59,091 bases of DNA. Source: Chromatiales bacterium. Its GTDB lineage: Bacteria; Pseudomonadota; Gammaproteobacteria; Steroidobacterales; GCA-2729495. Under the pieces are notes generated by a model, which searched no databases, was not told the origin of the DNA, and saw only the letters and a program-made list of their open reading frames with translations. The translations under genes and the position numbers were made by a program. The DNA lies in assembly GCA_002729495.1 (NCBI GenBank), contig PBYE01000091.1:1-59091 (forward strand). The letters are read 5' to 3'. Shown here piece after piece: positions 47,074-55,539 of this stretch; the first letter of the stretch is position 1; every line of letters begins with the position of its first letter.

Positions 47074-47976
47074 ATGAGCAGTTCATTTAAAAGAATCGCG
47101 ATACTGGGCAACCCCGCCGATGAAGCAGCGCTGGAAACGGTCGGTGCTGTAGTCGAATACCTGGCAACGGCGAGTGTGGAAGTCCTGGTATCGGACAAAT
47201 TGCCTGAACCGGCAACGTCGGCCAAGCGGTCTCCGGTTGCCGATGACCAGATCGCGGGGAAGTCGGATCTCGTCATCGCCATCGGCGGCGACGGCACGAT
47301 GCTGTACGCGGCTCGACAGGCTTCTGTGCATAACGTTCCGGTGCTGGGTATTAATCGCGGTCGCCTTGGTTTCCTGGCCGATATCAAACCGGAGGAAATT
47401 GGCGCAGGCATTGACGCGGTGCTGGCCGGTGACTTCAGCAGCGAAAAACGTATGTTGCTTAAGGTTGAGATACTGAAGGGCGACAAGGTCGCGAGCGCAG
47501 GAGTCGCGGTAAACGATATCGTAATCAAGCGCCGCGAAACGGCGCGCATGCTGGAATACCAAACCATAGTCGACGGCATTTACGTGAACACCCATGGCGG
47601 TGACGGTTTCGTGGCAGCGACACCGACCGGATCGACCGCCTACGCGCTGAGTTGCGGTGGCCCGATTATCGAGCCGAGCATGGATGCGCTGGTCCTGGCA
47701 CCGATTTGCCCGCACACCCTCGCCGACCGGCCGATCGTTATCCCCGGCCGCGCGATCATCGAGGTACGCCTGCTGCAAAACCATGGCACGAATGCGGACG
47801 TGAGTGCAGACGGTGAGCTAATCGGCGAACTGGAAGCCGGCGAACGCCTGCGAATTGTAGTTGCCGACCAGACCATCGAACTGATCCACCCGCCCGGCTA
47901 CGATTATTTCAGCGTCCTGCGCAGCAAACTTTACTGGGGTCGTGACACGCGCGACCGTCAGCCGCCCCGCGACTGA
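47074..47976 (+). CDS. nadK: NAD kinase
   Basis: Phosphorylates NAD to NADP. 300 aa (E. coli 292). The GGDGTML nucleotide motif (IAIGGDGTMLYAARQ), GINRGRLGFLADI, NDIVIKR and TPTGSTAYALSCGGPI are intact. No clear ribosome site precedes the ATG. Divergent from hrcA, and recN starts 4 bp after its stop, so the two are cotranscribed. Confidence 0.98.
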   Translation: MSSSFKRIAILGNPADEAALETVGAVVEYLATASVEVLVSDKLPEPATSAKRSPVADDQIAGKSDLVIAIGGDGTMLYAARQASVHNVPVLGINRGRLGFLADIKPEEIGAGIDAVLAGDFSSEKRMLLKVEILKGDKVASAGVAVNDIVIKRRETARMLEYQTIVDGIYVNTHGGDGFVAATPTGSTAYALSCGGPIIEPSMDALVLAPICPHTLADRPIVIPGRAIIEVRLLQNHGTNADVSADGELIGELEAGERLRIVVADQTIELIHPPGYDYFSVLRSKLYWGRDTRDRQPPRD

Positions 47977-47980
47977 CACC

Positions 47981-49663
47981 ATGCTGAACCACCTGCATAT
48001 ACGCAACCTGGCGGTCGTGGATGAGATCGAGGTAGAACTCGGCAATGGCCTGACTACGCTGACCGGTGAAACCGGCGCCGGAAAATCCATACTCGTCGAT
48101 GCATTGGGACTGGCGCTGGGTGAACGAGCCGACTCCGAGGCGGTTCGACCCGGGGCCAAACGCGCAGAGATAACCGCAAGTTTCGATGTCGCGAAACACA
48201 GTACGGCCGCTCGCTGGCTTACAGAACACGATCTTGACGATGACGAAACAATCGGCAGCTGCGTATTGCGCAGGGTTGTTACCGCCGAAGGCCGCTCGCG
48301 CGGGTATATCAATAATAATCCTGCTCCCATGCAAACGCTGCGCGAACTGGGCGAGGAACTCGTCGATATCTGCGGCCAGCAGGCCCACCAGTCTCTCGTG
48401 CGGCCGGACAACCAGCGAGCAATGCTCGATCAGTACGGCAAACTGGGCGAACTCGTCGGCCAGGTACGCGAAGCACACTACGCCTGGCAAACCGCGCAGC
48501 GCGAATACGACGAACTCGACGCGGCGCGCGCCGACCAGGCTTCACGCATCGAGCTCCTGAGTTTCCAGGTCCGGGAACTTGAAGCGCTGGACCCCAGGCC
48601 CGGTGAAATGGATGAACTGGATGCAGCACACCGCCTGGCCGCCAATGCGAGTCACGTCAAAGAGGGTGTGAGCTCCGCATTGCAGGCACTTTATGAAAAT
48701 GAGCAGGCTTCAGCACACGACCTGCTGAGTCACGCACGTGTGCAGTTGGAAGAGCTCGGTGAACTGGATGCCGGCCTTAAACCCGTTGCCCTGCTATTAA
48801 CGGAAGCAGAAATACAGATCACAGAAGCAGCGGATGCGCTGCGCAATTACCTGAGCGGCGAACCTGCAGAGAGTGGCAATCTCGCCGAACTCGAAGCGCG
48901 GCTTGGCGCAATGCAGGACACGGCCCGCAAGCATCGGGTTGATCCATCCGAACTGCCGGATCTGACGGGGCGTCTGCGTGCCGACCTGCACGCAATAGAG
49001 CATGTCGGCGACACCCTCGAAGAACTGCTGCAAACAGTTACGCAGTACCGGGACCTGCTCGAGAAGCTGGCAGTGCAACTCACGAAGTCACGACAAAAAG
49101 CAGCAGCAGCGCTTGCCAAACAGGTCAGTACAAACATGCAACAACTCGGTATGCCGGGCGGCACCTTCGGCATTGCGCTGGACAAGACGGTGGAGCCTGG
49201 CCCGACAGGTTATGAACGAATTGAATTTCGCGTGTCGATTAATCCGGGTATGCGGCCGGGGCCGCTTACAAAGGTCGCTTCCGGCGGCGAACTCTCACGT
49301 GTAAGCCTGGCCATACAGGTTGCAGCCAGTGACAACGAGCATACGCCGACGTTGATATTTGATGAAGTGGATGCAGGTGTTGGGGGCGGTACCGCCGACA
49401 TCGTGGGCGAAAAGCTCCGCAGCCTTGCCAACGGCAGCCAGGTCTTGTGCGTGACCCATCTTGCCCAGGTCGCCAGTAAAGGCCATGACCAATTGCGCGT
49501 CACCAAGCTCAGTGACGGCACAAATACACGCACAAGAGTCGCGCAGCTCACTGCTGATGAACGCGTAGAAGAACTTGCCCGTATGCTGGGTGGTGTCGAA
49601 ATTACCGACCGTACACGCGATCACGCGGCCGAGATGCTCGCGGTGGGCGCAAACAAGAAATAA
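47981..49663 (+). CDS. recN: DNA repair protein RecN
   Basis: SMC-like ATPase for double-strand break repair. ATG 47981 (MLNHLHIRNLAVVDEIEVEL), 560 aa (E. coli 553); a GTG at 47942 would overlap nadK. Walker A is TGETGAGKS, the signature LSRVSLAIQVA and Walker B TLIFDEVDAGVGGG lie at the C-terminus, with long coiled coils (about 150-350) between. No LexA box is apparent in the nadK-recN junction, so SOS control as in E. coli is not evident here. Confidence 0.98.
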   Translation: MLNHLHIRNLAVVDEIEVELGNGLTTLTGETGAGKSILVDALGLALGERADSEAVRPGAKRAEITASFDVAKHSTAARWLTEHDLDDDETIGSCVLRRVVTAEGRSRGYINNNPAPMQTLRELGEELVDICGQQAHQSLVRPDNQRAMLDQYGKLGELVGQVREAHYAWQTAQREYDELDAARADQASRIELLSFQVRELEALDPRPGEMDELDAAHRLAANASHVKEGVSSALQALYENEQASAHDLLSHARVQLEELGELDAGLKPVALLLTEAEIQITEAADALRNYLSGEPAESGNLAELEARLGAMQDTARKHRVDPSELPDLTGRLRADLHAIEHVGDTLEELLQTVTQYRDLLEKLAVQLTKSRQKAAAALAKQVSTNMQQLGMPGGTFGIALDKTVEPGPTGYERIEFRVSINPGMRPGPLTKVASGGELSRVSLAIQVAASDNEHTPTLIFDEVDAGVGGGTADIVGEKLRSLANGSQVLCVTHLAQVASKGHDQLRVTKLSDGTNTRTRVAQLTADERVEELARMLGGVEITDRTRDHAAEMLAVGANKK

Positions 49664-49673
49664 TCAGGCCGGG

Positions 49674-50090
49674 TTATCTTGGTTTAGGTTTAACGAACAA
49701 CACGAGATTATGATTGATAATCTCGTAACCATGCTTGGCAGCAACCGTATGCTGCAGTTTTTCAATTTCCTCGTCAACGAATTCCACGACCTTGCCCGTT
49801 TCGAGGCAAACCATATGATCGTGATGAGCCGCAGAACTGCGCTCGAAAACGGAGCGCCCTTCTTCAAAGTTATGCCGCGTCACAAGGCCGGCAGCTTCAA
49901 ACTGCGACAACACCCGGTAGACAGTTGCAAGGCCAATTTCCTCGCCGGAATCAATCAGCAGCCGGTATACCTCGTCAGCGCTGAGATGCCTTGCCGGGTT
50001 CTGCTCCAGCAACTGCAATACCCGGATACGGGCCGCTGTCGCCTTCAGCCCAACGTCATGCAAGTTCTCGCTTTCGTGTCGCTCGGTCAC
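49674..50090 (-). CDS. fur: ferric uptake regulator Fur
   Basis: Iron-responsive repressor. 138 aa. Winged helix (GLKATAARIRVLQLLE, EEIGLATVYRVLSQFEAAGLV) and metal-binding AAHHDHMVCLETGKVVEF. The second Cys of the CxxC structural zinc pair found in E. coli Fur is Thr here (CLET), and no C-terminal cysteines follow, as in Pseudomonas-type Fur. Divergent from bamE by 129 bp and convergent with recN. Confidence 0.97.
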   Translation of the reverse strand: MTERHESENLHDVGLKATAARIRVLQLLEQNPARHLSADEVYRLLIDSGEEIGLATVYRVLSQFEAAGLVTRHNFEEGRSVFERSSAAHHDHMVCLETGKVVEFVDEEIEKLQHTVAAKHGYEIINHNLVLFVKPKPR

Positions 50091-50219
50091 ACTTAAATCC
50101 TACCGGTGGTTTCGGTTATGATTCGCTCGCGGGTTTGGCGCTCATTTCGGGAAGCGGTGATTATCCTCCAGAATGGCGCAAGCCTCCAGCATATTTAAAA
50201 CAGGATAAACAAAATAGTT

Positions 50220-50555
50220 GTGCCGTTTTTAAAACCAAAAGCCTGGTCAAATCTCTTCGCCGTATTTTTGCTCTGCGCCGTTGCGGCTTGTGTTTATGAA
50301 ATAGACATTCAGCAAGGCAACAAGCTTGAGCCCAAAGATATTGAAGCTGTAAAAGTTGGCATGACCCGCAACCAGGTACGCTTTCTTTTGGGAACGCCGG
50401 TTGTATCAGACCCGTTTCGCGACAATCGCTGGGACTACGTTTATTACTTCAGGCCGGGCCGCAGCGAAAATCCCGAACGCCGCTGGCTGATCGTCTGGTT
50501 CGAGGAAAACATCGTCACAAAAATTGACCGGGATGCCCAGGTAAAACCAAGCTAG
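50220..50555 (+). CDS. bamE: outer membrane assembly lipoprotein BamE
   Basis: Component of the BAM complex that inserts beta-barrel proteins. 111 aa, GTG start. A signal peptide ends in the lipobox VAAC, then the SmpA/OmlA fold: DIEAVKVGMTRNQVRFLLGTP, followed by RWDYVYYF-type residues and RRWLIVWFEEN. Opposite fur, as in many gammaproteobacteria. Converges on ratA with 6 bp between the stops. Confidence 0.95.
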   Translation: MPFLKPKAWSNLFAVFLLCAVAACVYEIDIQQGNKLEPKDIEAVKVGMTRNQVRFLLGTPVVSDPFRDNRWDYVYYFRPGRSENPERRWLIVWFEENIVTKIDRDAQVKPS

Positions 50556-50561
50556 TCCGTA

Positions 50562-50993
50562 TCACCCATACAAATCGTGTGCGCGCCGGATGAACGCGTC
50601 AATCAGCTCATTACAGATAAGTTCAAAAGTGCCACCGAAGAGCGCATCCTGCACTGCACTGGAGAACTCGAACTCAACATGCAGCTTTACCTCGCACCCC
50701 TGCTCACCGACCTGCCCAAAACTCCACACACCTTCCAACGAGCTAAAGGGGCCGTCGAGCAACTCCATGGTCATCTGTTCAGGCGGCTTCAGTTTATTGC
50801 GAGTCGTAAACTGACTGTTTAAGGCGCCGTAGCCTATTGTTAACCCGGCTACCAGCTCATCTGTATCACGACTTATCAGCTCAGCGGCGGCGCACCAGGG
50901 TAAAAATTCGGGATAGCTCTCGACATTATCAACCAGTCGGTACATCGCTTCAGCGCTGTACGGAACCAATGCGTTTCGGTTTACAACTCGCAT
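50562..50993 (-). CDS. ratA: START-domain protein RatA (coenzyme Q-binding family)
   Basis: Ribosome association toxin/Coq10-like family; in E. coli RatA blocks 70S formation when overproduced, and the family may bind quinone. 143 aa (E. coli 145). Start MRVVNRNALVPYSAEAMYRLV and VESYPEFLPWC are typical. The usual RatB partner is not seen. Its neighbour upstream is an NSS transporter 13 bp away on the same strand, an unusual operon partner. Confidence 0.94.
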   Translation of the reverse strand: MRVVNRNALVPYSAEAMYRLVDNVESYPEFLPWCAAAELISRDTDELVAGLTIGYGALNSQFTTRNKLKPPEQMTMELLDGPFSSLEGVWSFGQVGEQGCEVKLHVEFEFSSAVQDALFGGTFELICNELIDAFIRRAHDLYG

Positions 50994-51006
50994 GTTAAGG
51001 ACGTTA

Positions 51007-52407
51007 TCAGAAAAGTGCGATTAACCAGTCGAGCAGGCCAATCGCATTCAGAAATACCAGCACAACCGCAAGCGGCGCAACAAAGCGTGTGAGAATACGC
51101 CAGGCCTGGTAAAGATTGCCTGCGCCCACATCAAGCTCCGCCACGCTGGCGTTGCGGCACATCACCCAGCCGCAAAATACCGTAATCATCAGCCCCCCGA
51201 GCGGCAACATGATGTTACTGGTCAGGTAATCAAGATTGTCGAGGAAGGTGCCCTGCCAGAACGTGAAATCACTAAGCACATTGAAAGACAGCACGCTAAG
51301 GAAGCCAAGCACCCAAATAATCAAACCAATGATGACCGATGCTCGTGCACGAGTAACCGAAAATGATTCAACTGCCCAGGCCACCGCCGGCTCCATCAAG
51401 CTAATCGCGGAGGTCAGCGCGGCGAAGCCGACCAGCATAAAAAATAATGTGCCAAAAAAGGTCCCGAAAGGCATGTTGCCAAATGACAGGGGCAGCGCCT
51501 GGAAAATAAGCTCGGGACCCGCCGTCGGATCGAGGCCATTCGCAAATACGATGGGAAATATAACCAGGCCGCTCAACAATGCGATCGCGGTGTCGGCACA
51601 AACAACTGAGAAAGCGGTTGCGGGTATGGAAGTCTCCTGTGGCAGATAAGCGCCGTAAGCCATGACGCACCCCATGCCTATACTCAGCGTGAAAAATGCC
51701 TGGCCCATGGCAGCGAGTACCGAACCCGCCGACAGTTTCGAAAAGTCAGGCTCGAACAGGAAACGCACGCCCATTTCAAACTCACCCGAAGTCATCGAGT
51801 ACCCCAGAAGCAAAACAAGGATCACGATGAGCGCTGGCACCATGAGCGTTACCGCTACTTCAAGCCCCCGCTCGACGCCGCGCGCCACTACAAATACGGT
51901 AAGCCCCATAAACAGGGTGTGCCATGCACCGGTCGCCAGCCAGCTTCCTTCGAGTGACTGGACCAGTGTCTTAACCTGCTCCGCATCGGCGCCAGCAAAA
52001 TCACCGGCACCTGACTTGAATATATAGGCAAACACCCAACCGGCGATAACGCTGTAGAAAGACAAAATCAGGAAACCGGCTACTACGCCCGAAAGCCCGA
52101 TCAGGCTCCACGAGCGGGTGCCTCCTTCTTCTTCGCCAAGCAGCGCCATTGATGCCACCGGATTGCGTCGTCCGCGACGCCCCAGGAGTACTTCTGACAT
52201 CATGATTGGCAGGCCAACACCAAACACGCACAGGAGGTAGACCAGTACAAATGCACCGCCGCCATTCTGGCCCGCTATATAGGGGAATTTCCAGATATTG
52301 CCCAGCCCGACCGCGGACCCGGTAACGGCAAGAATAAAGGCGAGCCGGGATGACCAGAATCCGTGAAGCGAGCTTCGCCCACCCTTGCCGTTATCTGTTT
52401 GGACCAT
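51007..52407 (-). CDS. NSS-family sodium-dependent transporter
   Basis: Neurotransmitter:sodium symporter family (LeuT/MhsT type), importing amino acids or related amines with Na+. ATG 52407 (MVQTDNGKGGRSSLHG), 466 aa, about 11-12 helices. Conserved TM1 sodium/substrate segment GSAVGLGNIWKFPY with NGGGAF following, and TM8-region AALTSAISLMEPAVAW. Substrate cannot be predicted. Divergent from smpB and cotranscribed with ratA by spacing. Confidence 0.93.
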   Translation of the reverse strand: MVQTDNGKGGRSSLHGFWSSRLAFILAVTGSAVGLGNIWKFPYIAGQNGGGAFVLVYLLCVFGVGLPIMMSEVLLGRRGRRNPVASMALLGEEEGGTRSWSLIGLSGVVAGFLILSFYSVIAGWVFAYIFKSGAGDFAGADAEQVKTLVQSLEGSWLATGAWHTLFMGLTVFVVARGVERGLEVAVTLMVPALIVILVLLLGYSMTSGEFEMGVRFLFEPDFSKLSAGSVLAAMGQAFFTLSIGMGCVMAYGAYLPQETSIPATAFSVVCADTAIALLSGLVIFPIVFANGLDPTAGPELIFQALPLSFGNMPFGTFFGTLFFMLVGFAALTSAISLMEPAVAWAVESFSVTRARASVIIGLIIWVLGFLSVLSFNVLSDFTFWQGTFLDNLDYLTSNIMLPLGGLMITVFCGWVMCRNASVAELDVGAGNLYQAWRILTRFVAPLAVVLVFLNAIGLLDWLIALF

Positions 52408-52509
52408 TGCTGCTTTCACCGCAAAGCAAACACGTCGGGATTGTGGCGTAAAGTTGCTGCACGAACAACAACTTCAGCCAAAGAATCAGATTATGTGATT
52501 GCCGGAAGG

Positions 52510-52537
52510 GGGACAGGTGGCTCGCATGCAATACAAT
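52510..52537 (+). promoter_or_regulatory. smpB promoter, near-leaderless
   Basis: GGGACA, 16-base spacer, TACAAT at 52532-52537. The chosen smpB ATG is 9 bases after the -10 box, leaving a leader of at most about 3 bases. Confidence 0.55.
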
Positions 52538-52546
52538 GTCACCACG

Positions 52547-53026
52547 ATGGCGAAATCACCAAAATCAAAATCAGCCGATGCCACGATTGCGGATAACCGC
52601 AAAGCACGGCATGACTACCATATCGAGGATCACCTCGAAGCCGGTCTGAGCCTTGAAGGCTGGGAAGTTAAAAGCATGCGTGCCGGCAAGGCTAACCTGA
52701 CGGAGGCGTACGCGATTATGAAAAACGGTGAAGCGTTTCTGATTGGCTGCCACATATCACCGCTGCCGACCGCGTCGACGCACGTGAACCCTGACCCCAC
52801 CCGCACTCGCAAATTGCTACTGAACCGCTATGAGCTGGACCGGCTCACCGGCGCAGTCGATCGCAAGGGCTACACATTGGTGCCTTTGTCACTTTACTGG
52901 AACAAGGGCAGAGCGAAGTTGCGGCTGGGGCTTGCCAAGGGTAAGAAACAGCACGACAAGCGCGCCGATGCCAAGGACCGGGACTGGAAAAGACAGCAGG
53001 CCCGAATCCTGAAATCAAAAAGCTAG
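52547..53026 (+). CDS. smpB: SsrA-binding protein SmpB
   Basis: Delivers tmRNA to stalled ribosomes. ATG 52547 ([33 protein letters not shown]) gives 159 aa (E. coli 160) and aligns at residue 1; TTG 52499 and ATG 52526 extensions are not family-like. OB-fold region with [18 protein letters not shown] and the basic C-terminal tail [19 protein letters not shown] that reaches the decoding centre are intact. Its RNA partner ssrA lies 4 kb downstream on the same strand. Confidence 0.97.
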   Translation: MAKSPKSKSADATIADNRKARHDYHIEDHLEAGLSLEGWEVKSMRAGKANLTEAYAIMKNGEAFLIGCHISPLPTASTHVNPDPTRTRKLLLNRYELDRLTGAVDRKGYTLVPLSLYWNKGRAKLRLGLAKGKKQHDKRADAKDRDWKRQQARILKSKS

Positions 53027-53112
53027 TAAAAACAAGCAGATAATAATATTTTGCGTAGAAAAAACGCAGGTATTTTTGCTTGAAAAATGCTTTGGCGCCC
53101 TCGCTGTGCCCG

Positions 53113-53143
53113 CCAAAAGAAAAGGGCCTGCAGATGCAGGCCC
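53113..53143 (-). terminator. Rho-independent terminator
   Basis: Minus strand GGGCCTGCA-TC-TGCAGGCCC, 9-bp perfect stem, followed by TTTTCTTTT. It ends the Arg/His-rich gene at 53165. Confidence 0.88.
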
Positions 53144-53164
53144 CGTACGACAACAACCATTAGC

Positions 53165-53668
53165 CTAGTAACGATACCAGTCATCGTAAATGCTGATTCC
53201 GAAACCATCATCGTAATAACTCAACCCGAACCCGCCGGGCCACAGACTCAGGTGCCCGCTCGGCGCATAGCCATAATCACCGTAACCATGGCCGCGGTAG
53301 CGGTTGTGCCGGTAACCGCGCCGGAAGGAAGGCGATCCACGCCAGGCTCGACGGTGATCGCGACGATAGTCGCGCCTGTGGTCCCGGCGATGCGCACGAC
53401 GATGACGATCGTTATCACGCCGGTAAGCGCGACGCTCGCCACGCCGGTAATCATGCCGGTCCGCGTCGTGCCGGCGGTGCCGTTTATGTGCTTTGCCCCG
53501 GTCGCGACGCTCATGCCGGTTAGACCTTCGGTCGCCATGATCGGGCGCCTGGTGCTGCCGATCGCGGTAACGCCTGCGGTCATCATCGTCTGCACGGGCA
53601 TCGACCGTAAACGACAAACCCATAAGCGCGATTGCTATCGACATCAATAGTGCACGTGTGCTGCTCAT
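53165..53668 (-). CDS. secreted Arg/His/Asp-rich protein
   Basis: 167 aa. A signal peptide (MSSTRALLMSIAIALMGLSF, cleavage near DARAD) precedes a very polar region (about 30-115) made mostly of Arg, His and Asp, then a Gly/Tyr-rich tail ending SIYDDWYRY. AGGAG lies 7 bases before the ATG and a strong terminator follows. No known family. It is divergent from the glycine-zipper gene and shares the regulator-site-like motifs in the gap, so envelope stress or metal/acid binding is a guess. Confidence 0.8.
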   Translation of the reverse strand: MSSTRALLMSIAIALMGLSFTVDARADDDDRRRYRDRQHQAPDHGDRRSNRHERRDRGKAHKRHRRHDADRHDYRRGERRAYRRDNDRHRRAHRRDHRRDYRRDHRRAWRGSPSFRRGYRHNRYRGHGYGDYGYAPSGHLSLWPGGFGLSYYDDGFGISIYDDWYRY

Positions 53669-53731
53669 CGTAAGTCTCCTGTGTCTCCACCGCCCTTACC
53701 CAGGGCTCGCGTAAACAATACGCAATCCATG

Positions 53732-53747
53732 CTGAACCGAAGCTTAA
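53732..53747 (-). promoter_or_regulatory. candidate response-regulator site, copy 1
   Basis: Minus strand TTAAG-N6-TTCAG inside AGCTTCGGTTCAGCATG. Matches copy 2 at 53818-53834 in 15 of 17 positions and points toward the Arg/His-rich gene. Confidence 0.5.
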
Positions 53748-53814
53748 CGATGGGAAAGCTGTTCGAGTGACCATAACTACCTTCATGCTATTGTTTTTTA
53801 AAGATTTTTTAGTA

Positions 53815-53830
53815 TTCAGCTTTGGTTCAG
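53815..53830 (+). promoter_or_regulatory. candidate response-regulator site, copy 2
   Basis: TTCAG-N6-TTCAG, an 11-bp-spaced direct repeat of the kind bound by OmpR/PhoP-family dimers, pointing toward the glycine-zipper gene. It overlaps a longer inverted repeat GGTTCAGGATG...CATCCTGAAACC (53824-53865). Confidence 0.55.
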
Positions 53831-53914
53831 GATGACCTTCGTAAGCTGTAGCCCATCCTGAAACCTTAGATCAGGGTTGCAAACGTATTCGGCAGATTGC
53901 CGAGAGGAGCTGAG

Positions 53915-54481
53915 ATGAACAAGCTAACTGTGACTAAGACAGTCGTGACTTTAGGTAGTCTTCTGGCGCTGGCCAGTGCCTCCTATGCCGGGCACCAGCC
54001 GGGCGGACTTAACTCGCCGGGAAGTGAGCAGTTTTCCGTTAATGCCAAAGTGCTGGACGTCGAATCGCTAACGCGTGTCGTACAGATCACAACGCCGCAG
54101 GAAGTGTGCTGGAACGAACCGGTCCACTACCAGGCACGTGGTTACGAATCGAATACTCCGAAAGTTCTCGGCGGTATTCTCGGTGGCGCCTTTGGCAACA
54201 AATTTGGCGGCGGCAGTGGCAAGAAACTCATGACCGCGGCAGGCGTCCTGCTCGGCGCATCAATCGGCCGGGACGTTGCACATGAAAACAGCTACCGCGG
54301 CCCGAGCCAGGTATCTTACGAGCGTGTCTGCGAAATCGAGCAGGTTACGCACGAAGAGGAACGCGCCGATGGTTACCGGGTGACCTACGAATACACTGGT
54401 CGCCAGTTCGTGACCTATACCCAGGAAGCACCGGGTGACTATATTCGTGTTCATGTGCTGATCGAACCCGCTGCCATATAA
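53915..54481 (+). CDS. glycine-zipper 2TM-domain envelope protein
   Basis: 188 aa from ATG 53915, with GAGAGGAG upstream. Signal peptide (about 1-25, ending SYAG), then a Cys-containing domain, a glycine zipper segment GGILGGAFGNKFGGGSGKKL with GVLLGASIGRD (about 90-125), and a C-terminal YRVTYEYTGRQFV. Resembles the SlyB/17-kDa surface antigen group found in outer membranes. Followed by PepSY and two-component genes on the same strand. Confidence 0.85.
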   Translation: MNKLTVTKTVVTLGSLLALASASYAGHQPGGLNSPGSEQFSVNAKVLDVESLTRVVQITTPQEVCWNEPVHYQARGYESNTPKVLGGILGGAFGNKFGGGSGKKLMTAAGVLLGASIGRDVAHENSYRGPSQVSYERVCEIEQVTHEEERADGYRVTYEYTGRQFVTYTQEAPGDYIRVHVLIEPAAI

Positions 54482-54544
54482 TAAAAGCAGCCGGAACGGG
54501 TCGGCTGATTCGGCGGCGCATTCCCAGGCGAGTATGATCTGTAT

Positions 54545-54838
54545 ATGCCTATCAAGAGACACAGCTGGTTGTTACTCATCGTGGCGCTGGCTGTGTCTCT
54601 TGCATCCATGCCGTTGAATGCCGGATCCGGATCGGCCCGCAGCGCCAATAAAGACCGGTTTATTGCCCGGCCGGAATCCATCTCACGTGACGAAGCCGCT
54701 TCCATTGCCAAAGAGGCAACCGGAGGTCGTATTTTGAGCGTGGAACGCAAGGGCAACAGCTACCGCGTCAAAGTGCTGTTAAAGCGTGAACGGGTCCGCA
54801 CTGTTCGCATCGATGCGCGTACAGGCAAGCTGAAGTAA
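54545..54838 (+). CDS. PepSY-domain periplasmic protein
   Basis: 97 aa. N-terminal signal/anchor span (about 8-25), then a PepSY-like unit: SRDEAASIAKEATGGRILSVERKG and YRVKVLLKRERVRTVRIDARTGK. PepSY proteins often sit next to PhoPQ-type regulators and are thought to inhibit or sense. It ends 23 bp before the response regulator, so the three genes form an operon. Confidence 0.9.
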   Translation: MPIKRHSWLLLIVALAVSLASMPLNAGSGSARSANKDRFIARPESISRDEAASIAKEATGGRILSVERKGNSYRVKVLLKRERVRTVRIDARTGKLK

Positions 54839-54861
54839 AGCTACCGGCCGGAAAAATCGCT

Positions 54862-55539
54862 ATGCGCATACTAGTAGTCGAGGATGAACCCGCACTCCGT
54901 GAGCAGCTGCTTGCCTCGCTCCGCGAGGCCGGTCACGCAGTTGACGCGGCCGGCACAGGCGAGGAAGGCCTGTACATGGGTAACGAATATCCCGTGGATG
55001 TGGCCATCCTGGACCTCGGTTTACCCGATATCGACGGCCTCGAGGTACTCAGCCAGTGGCGTGATGCGGGACGAACGTTTCCCGTGTTGATACTGACAGC
55101 ACGCGGCAGCTGGAACGAGAAGGTCAACGGCCTGGAAACAGGTGCAGACGATTACCTCGTGAAACCATTTCACATGGAAGAAGTTATCGCGCGGCTGAAG
55201 GCACTGGTGCGGCGCTCCAGTGGCGTAGCAAGCACGTTACTCGAAGCGCACTCGATCGTTCTTGACACCACGAGTCAGCGTGTAAGCCTGGACAAACAGG
55301 AAATTGAGCTGACCGCGTTCGAATACAAGCTGCTGGAATACCTGATGCTGCACTCGGGCGAAGTCATTTCCAAGACACAGCTCGCGGAGCATCTTTACGA
55401 CGAGGAAACGGACCGTGACAGCAATGTGCTTGAAGTACTGGTAGGCCGTCTGCGTCGCAAGCTCGATCCGAACCAGACGGAACAACCCATCGAAACCCTG
55501 CGTGGACGTGGATATCGATTCCGTCCGGACCATGGCTGA
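54862..55539 (+). CDS. OmpR/PhoP-family response regulator
   Basis: 225 aa. Receiver domain with acidic pair EDE (8-10), phosphoacceptor Asp51 (AILDLGLPD), switch Thr and Lys (LTARG, VKPF), then a winged-helix DNA-binding domain (about 125-220; ELTAFEYKLLEYLM, DSNVLEVLVGRLRRKLD, TLRGRGYRF). Closest in form to PhoP. Stop overlaps the kinase start by 8 bp. Likely target sites are the TTCAG repeats at 53732 and 53815. Confidence 0.96.
   Translation: MRILVVEDEPALREQLLASLREAGHAVDAAGTGEEGLYMGNEYPVDVAILDLGLPDIDGLEVLSQWRDAGRTFPVLILTARGSWNEKVNGLETGADDYLVKPFHMEEVIARLKALVRRSSGVASTLLEAHSIVLDTTSQRVSLDKQEIELTAFEYKLLEYLMLHSGEVISKTQLAEHLYDEETDRDSNVLEVLVGRLRRKLDPNQTEQPIETLRGRGYRFRPDHG

Noticed and set aside
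49664-49673. Terminator between the convergent recN and fur genes
   Set aside because: Only 10 bp separate the stops and no stem with a T run is present.
53087-53650. 187-codon plus-strand frame opposite the Arg/His-rich gene
   Set aside because: Mirror of a biased Arg/His codon pattern; the minus strand has signal peptide, ribosome site and terminator.
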